NCBI GenBank assembly: GCA_031270615.1
Contig: JAISXE010000264.1
Coordinates: 1-18,499 of the forward strand
Direction of reading: 5' to 3'
Length of the DNA: 18,499 nucleotides
Source of the DNA: Spirochaetia bacterium
GTDB taxonomy: Bacteria > Spirochaetota > Spirochaetia > DTKZ01
In this document: positions 15,296 through 18,499 of the stretch, piece after piece
Layout: each line of letters opens with the position of its first letter
Numbering within the stretch: the stretch's first letter is position 1
The notes under the pieces: generated by a model
Told to the model about the DNA's origin: nothing
Database searches by the model: none
The model's input: the letters and a program-made list of their open reading frames with translations, nothing else
Made by a program: the position numbers and the translations under genes

Positions 15296-16276
15296 TTATT
15301 TGATGATACTCAGCTTACTTCTGTCGATTGTCGCGGCGACAGTCAGGATAACGATAATGCCAAGAATTCCCGCCTGCACGTTGCTTGGCACAACAAAGAA
15401 AACCATGCCGACCCTTATAATCGTTATGATGACAGCACCCAGTATCGCCTTATGCATCTTTCCGATACCGCCCGATATGGCTATACCCCCTATAACGCAC
15501 GCGCTGATCGTTTCAAACGTATAGCCCACGGCCGAAAAAGAATCCCCTGCGGCCAGCTTGAGGGCAAGAAGCGTTCCCGCAAGGCCAAAGGTGGCACCCG
15601 CCACCGCGAAGGAGATGATTTTAACCCTGTCCACATGGATGCCCAGATCCTTTGCAATTAATTCGTCGCCGCCGACAGCCAAAACATAACGGCCGTGCTT
15701 TCGCTTCTCGCTTAAAAACCAGATAACGACGGCCACCGCACAGGCAATAAGCAGGGTGTTGGGGATGATGGCATCCATGCTGCCCCCCAGCCGCCCTATG
15801 GCGATCTCCCGTATGCCCAGATCAACGATATCGACATACTGTCCCTCGGTAACAACCGTGCAAATACCGCTGGAAATATATGCCATACCCAGCGTCGTAA
15901 GAAACGACGGAATTTTGAACTTTGTATGGATAAGCCCATTGAGAAAACCGCAAAAAGCCGACACCAAAATGGCGGCCACAATCGCCAAAACCCCCGCCCC
16001 CGGGTATGCCTGAAGAATCTTCGCCATAACGACACCGGCCAGAGCCATGTTTGCCTCAATGGAAAGATCAATCGCCCCGCATTCCACGACGAAGATAAAC
16101 CCCAAAGCGGATATGATGAGGATCGAGGACAGATCCAGAATATTGTTCAGGTTTATAAGCGTCAGGTAATTCGGTTTAAAAACACCGATTATCAGAGGCA
16201 AAACAAAAATAGCGACAATCTGAAGATTCCCCTTAAACAAATTCCTTATTTTTGCAACGTTATCAAGGCTCTTCAA
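15296..16276 (-). CDS. CUT2-type ABC sugar importer permease, RbsC-like (326 aa)
   Basis: Second membrane subunit of the same importer. It is hydrophobic, with about 8-10 membrane segments. CGAIDLS (66-72) is the canonical family motif, and GGIAISGGIG (263-272) is the coupling loop. I chose TTG at 16276: GAGGTGG is placed correctly upstream and the length matches the sister permease. GTG at 16303 and GTG at 16336 are in-frame alternatives, but the latter lies before the intercistronic hairpin and has no ribosome-binding site. It follows the binding-protein gene and precedes the ATPase by 12 nt. Its low similarity to the other permease argues against a recent duplication. Confidence 0.88.
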   Translation of the reverse strand: MKSLDNVAKIRNLFKGNLQIVAIFVLPLIIGVFKPNYLTLINLNNILDLSSILIISALGFIFVVECGAIDLSIEANMALAGVVMAKILQAYPGAGVLAIVAAILVSAFCGFLNGLIHTKFKIPSFLTTLGMAYISSGICTVVTEGQYVDIVDLGIREIAIGRLGGSMDAIIPNTLLIACAVAVVIWFLSEKRKHGRYVLAVGGDELIAKDLGIHVDRVKIISFAVAGATFGLAGTLLALKLAAGDSFSAVGYTFETISACVIGGIAISGGIGKMHKAILGAVIITIIRVGMVFFVVPSNVQAGILGIIVILTVAATIDRSKLSIIK

Positions 16277-16310
16277 TTTTCCACCTCGGCTCTCCCGTTT
16301 CACAAGCGGC

Positions 16311-16333
16311 CCTGCCCCAAATTCAGGGGCAGG
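16311..16333 (-). other. Intercistronic hairpin between binding-protein and permease genes
   Basis: CCTGCCCC/GGGGCAGG (16311-16318/16326-16333) forms an 8-bp GC-rich stem with a 7-nt loop. On the transcribed (-) strand no T-run follows, so it is not a classic terminator. Such hairpins after binding-protein genes commonly protect the upstream mRNA 3' end and raise binding-protein levels over the membrane subunits. The role here is inferred from position. Confidence 0.55.
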
Positions 16334-16353
16334 CACAGTTTTTTTGAATACGG

Positions 16354-17448
16354 CTATTTGTTACCCTGGGCGTTTTCCGCCCCGCCAATATATTTGCCGG
16401 CGTAATAATCCGAGTAATCAAATTTGGGGCTGCCGTTGATATAATTCTTAAAATAGTCTTCAACATTTGCCGAAGTGATCAGCAAAACGGAGGCCAGCCA
16501 GTAGCGGCGATCCTCGCCGACCTTTTTGGGATCGTATTTGCCGTTCTTCGCATCTATGGCCATAGCAAACGTGATGCCGCCCTGCCACAGGGGATCGGTG
16601 GAAATAGTGGCAACCGCCTCCCCCGCCCGTATGGCGTCAATCATGGGAGGGATGGCATTAACACCAGCGACTTTCACCTTGCCGGCCACACCCTTTGCGC
16701 GCAATGCCTCAATCCCGCCAACTGCCATGTTGTCGTTGGCGCCCCAGATGCCCCCCAAGTCCGGGTTGGCCGAAATCGCGTTGTTGATGCTGTTGAAGGC
16801 TTTGGTTTTTTCGAATGAGCAATCCTCATACCCTGCCAGGGTAATACCGGGGAATTCTTTCATGGCCTGATTCGCGCCGTTCCTCCGCAGGAGAGCCGAA
16901 GCGTGCCCGTATGTGCCATCCAGCATCCAGACTTTTCCCTTGCCGCCCATAGACTCAAAAAGCGACTTCGCGGAGAGGTAACCCGATTCGTAGTCGCCAA
17001 AATTGATTGCGGCAACCCAGTGATCATAGTCGCTTACTTTTACCTCGTCGGGGCGCTTCCAGATGGACACCCAGTAAACGCCCGCCTCTTCGCACATCTC
17101 GGCAATGGAAATAAGGTCGCTCATCTGATTCGGGTCAACCTGGAATACGATATTCCCATCGTACTTGGCGATAAGCGCCTGCATGTCGCGCAGCAGCTTT
17201 TCCGTGTTGTTGTCATGTGTTATCGTAAGCACATATTCATCTGGTATGCCCATTGATTTCGCATACAGTTTCATCCCCGCTATAACCTGCTGGTGATAGG
17301 GATTCGAAAGGCTGCGAATGGCGGTACACAGATAGGTGTATTGGGGTTTGGCCGCGGAAGCCCCGCCTCCTTCCCCCGTGCCGCCCGAAAATACCGAAGA
17401 GATTCCAAGCACCAACAGACAAAGACCCAACAGAGCAATCCTTTTCAT
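16354..17448 (-). CDS. Periplasmic sugar-binding protein of a CUT2-type importer, RbsB-like (364 aa)
   Basis: First gene of the importer operon; captures the substrate outside the membrane. The signal peptide MKRIALLGLCLLVLG with SSVFSGGTGEGGG after it has no lipobox cysteine at the cleavage site. The mature chain has the type-I sugar-binding (RbsB/LacI-like) layout: SLSNPYHQQVIAGMK at the first lobe, IVFQVDPNQMSDLI, MLDGTYGHASALLRRNGANQAMKEFPG, GGIWGANDNMAVGGIEAL, then VAGVNAIPPMIDAIRAGE and TDPLWQGG. The ATG at 17448 is preceded by a strong AAGGAGG site with 6-nt spacing; the open frame continues to 17571 through the promoter and is rejected as start. Its neighbours supply two permeases and an ATPase. 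The ligand is inferred only from context (inositol-like). Confidence 0.92.
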   Translation of the reverse strand: MKRIALLGLCLLVLGISSVFSGGTGEGGGASAAKPQYTYLCTAIRSLSNPYHQQVIAGMKLYAKSMGIPDEYVLTITHDNNTEKLLRDMQALIAKYDGNIVFQVDPNQMSDLISIAEMCEEAGVYWVSIWKRPDEVKVSDYDHWVAAINFGDYESGYLSAKSLFESMGGKGKVWMLDGTYGHASALLRRNGANQAMKEFPGITLAGYEDCSFEKTKAFNSINNAISANPDLGGIWGANDNMAVGGIEALRAKGVAGKVKVAGVNAIPPMIDAIRAGEAVATISTDPLWQGGITFAMAIDAKNGKYDPKKVGEDRRYWLASVLLITSANVEDYFKNYINGSPKFDYSDYYAGKYIGGAENAQGNK

Positions 17449-17539
17449 AGTAACCCTCCTTAAAAATATTACAAACCAGACATTTCCGGCATGTGCCAGC
17501 TTACTAAAAATCACGTACCCCAACTTATTTTCCAGACAG

Positions 17540-17568
17540 AGACTAACATGGAATTTTCCATCTGTCAA
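17540..17568 (-). promoter_or_regulatory. Promoter of the importer-hydrolase operon
   Basis: Reading on the - strand, TTGACA (17568-17563), 17-nt spacer, TAGTCT (17545-17540). The -10 is weak, which fits a regulated promoter. The predicted leader is about 85 nt before the ATG at 17448. Confidence 0.6.
17548..17561. promoter_or_regulatory. Candidate GntR operator palindrome
   Basis: ATGGAA-TT-TTCCAT is a perfect 6+6 bp palindrome sitting between the -35 and -10 of the operon promoter, where a bound repressor would block RNA polymerase. The gene for a GntR/FCD protein starts 127 nt away on the other strand. Assignment to that protein is inference. Confidence 0.5.
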
Positions 17569-17581
17569 CATTTTTTTTGAA

Positions 17582-17601
17582 AATATTTTTTCGAAAATAT
17601 T
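17582..17601. promoter_or_regulatory. AT-rich inverted repeat between the divergent promoters
   Basis: AATATTTT and AAAATATT (17582-17589/17594-17601) flank a 4-nt centre. GAAAATATT is also repeated directly at 17579 and 17593, 14 nt apart. This could be a second regulator site or an AT-rich upstream element for either promoter. Confidence 0.4.
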
Positions 17602-17619
17602 CTTTTATATGCACGAGTA

Positions 17620-17649
17620 TTGACAAGCCGCCCCTTATCCATCTATGCT
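17620..17649 (+). promoter_or_regulatory. Promoter of the GntR regulator gene
   Basis: TTGACA (17620-17625), 18-nt spacer, TATGCT (17644-17649), the same -10 as the promoter at 8081. The predicted transcription start is near 17656, about 32 nt before the GTG start. Confidence 0.55.
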
Positions 17650-17687
17650 TGCCCAAGCCAGTTACAGGCGACCGAAGGAAGAAGAAC

Positions 17688-18311
17688 GTGCTAAACAAAA
17701 CTCTTGGTGAAAGAATTCTGGAAAAACTCAAGGATGACATCCTTACTGGAGTGTATAAACCGGGCGACCGCTTGCTTTATACAGAGATAGCCTCAAAACT
17801 CGGAGTCAGCATGACTCCGGTAAAAGAGGCCCTGCTCCGGCTGGAACAGGAGGGAATCGTAACATCAATTTCAAGAAAAGGAACCTATGTCACAGGAATT
17901 ACCGACAGGGATATCAACGAATATACCCGGATACGCCTCGCCCTTGAGTGTCTTGCCGCCGAGATCATCTGTGAAAAGAAAATCCCGCCGGAAACCATCC
18001 AAAAACTGGAAGATATCAATATAGAACTGAAAAAAGCAATACAGGAGAACCGCATGAGCGACGGTATCGCAAAAGATATCGAATTCCATACCGCAATCGT
18101 GAAAATGAGCGACAACCGGCGGCTGATCGAGCTTGTTAAACTGTTTCCCCTAACCAACATTCAATCCCTGAGGGGCGTAGACAATATTATGATAAAACTA
18201 GGCACCCTTGTCGTAAAAATGCACAGCGACATCATTTCAGCGCTCTGCCAGCGAAACGTTCGAAAGGCAAAGAAATATTTACGAACAAATATCCTGACTC
18301 CGCCGATATGA
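17688..18311 (+). CDS. GntR-family transcriptional regulator, FCD subfamily (207 aa)
   Basis: DNA-binding regulator read divergently from the importer operon, which it probably controls. The winged helix is at about residues 3-70 (LGERILEKLKDDILTG, PGDRL, VSMTPVKEALLRLEQEGIV, RKGTYV). The C-terminal all-helical FCD domain has D130 and H134 (KDIEFHTAI) and H179 (KMHSDII) as metal or effector ligands. The usual fourth ligand, a late His, is N201 (LRTNIL), and the domain is short. The start is GTG at 17688, with AAGGAAG 6 nt upstream; the open frame to 17577 spans the promoter. FCD proteins usually bind small organic acids or sugar acids and are released from DNA by them; the effector here is unknown. 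Confidence 0.92.
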   Translation: MLNKTLGERILEKLKDDILTGVYKPGDRLLYTEIASKLGVSMTPVKEALLRLEQEGIVTSISRKGTYVTGITDRDINEYTRIRLALECLAAEIICEKKIPPETIQKLEDINIELKKAIQENRMSDGIAKDIEFHTAIVKMSDNRRLIELVKLFPLTNIQSLRGVDNIMIKLGTLVVKMHSDIISALCQRNVRKAKKYLRTNILTPPI

Positions 18312-18398
18312 TTCATTCGGCAGCGACATGTCGTGGGCAGTCCACCATGGTCGGAGACACCTCCCACTGTCAACAAGTTAAGAAAGGGGGTGTGCGCA

Positions 18399-18466
18399 TT
18401 TTTGGCGCCGGAGCGCCAAAAACCCGGGTTGCATGGGCGAGCAGCAATTTTGCGAAGCAAAATTGC
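18399..18466. repeat. Two tandem perfect hairpins downstream of the GntR gene
   Basis: TTTTTGGCGC/GCGCCAAAAA with a CGGA loop (18399-18422) and GCAATTTTGC/GCAAAATTGC with a GAA loop (18444-18466). In the first, the T and A tracts are within the stem and in the wrong order for an intrinsic terminator of either strand. The second resembles the 8051-8080 palindrome in sequence. Confidence 0.65.
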
Positions 18467-18499
18467 GACCAGCCCTTTGCGCCCCACGGGCTGACTTTT
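18427..18499. repeat. Partial third copy of the dispersed repeat, cut by the window end
   Basis: The 19 nt at 18427-18445 are the exact reverse complement of 1842-1860, inside copy 1. Further on, GACC, TTTGCGCC and CACGGG recur in the order seen beside copy 2 (7815-7840). The copy runs past the end of the window, so its extent is unknown. Confidence 0.5.

Noticed and set aside
17449..17571. 41-residue N-terminal extension of the binding protein
   Set aside because: It runs through the promoter and leader; a strong AAGGAGG site and a signal peptide mark the ATG at 17448.
18399..18422. Intrinsic terminator for the GntR gene
   Set aside because: The stem begins with T and ends with A residues, the reverse of a terminator, and no T-run follows.

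Overview
The window looks like a chromosomal segment of a spirochaete, most likely a treponeme of the GC-rich, termite-gut type. This is inferred from the style of the genes: a long hybrid histidine kinase ending in receiver and Hpt domains, and a sugar-binding protein whose signal peptide runs into a Gly-Gly-Thr-Gly-Glu stretch without a lipobox cysteine. No rRNA or other taxonomic marker is present, so the placement is tentative. No tRNA, rRNA, CRISPR array, transposase or phage gene was seen.

Region 1 (1-1669, + strand) holds the 3' part of a hybrid sensor kinase and a small uncharacterised protein. Region 2 (1926-7637, - strand) is a tight four-gene operon, ptsI - der - a MerR-type regulator - a secreted NlpC/P60-like protein. 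Every junction is a 4-nt start/stop overlap (TTGA, ATGA, ATGA). Its promoter is near-consensus and lies so close to the ptsI ATG that the mRNA should be leaderless. The MerR protein carries a C-terminal half resembling UDP-N-acetylglucosamine pyrophosphorylase without the nucleotide-binding loop, a fusion I do not know as a described regulator. Two copies of a ~100-bp hairpin-rich repeat bracket this operon in opposite orientations.

Region 3 (7638-10645, + strand) has a repeat-rich 0.5-kb intergenic stretch, a D-2-hydroxyacid dehydrogenase, a 147-bp element bounded by inverted repeats, and an orphan extracytoplasmic solute-binding lipoprotein.

Region 4 (10652-18311) is visibly more AT-rich than regions 1-3. 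It is one - strand operon: sugar-binding protein, permease, double ATPase, second permease (a CUT2/ribose-type ABC importer), then two creatininase-fold hydrolases. A divergent GntR/FCD regulator sits at its 5' end. The second hydrolase resembles 3-dehydro-scyllo-inosose hydrolase (IolN), so the operon may import and degrade inositol or a related cyclitol. A 14-bp palindrome between the -35 and -10 of the operon promoter is a good candidate operator for the GntR protein. The first hydrolase gene is interrupted in its C-terminal part by an in-frame stop. The window ends in tandem hairpins and a third partial copy of the dispersed repeat.
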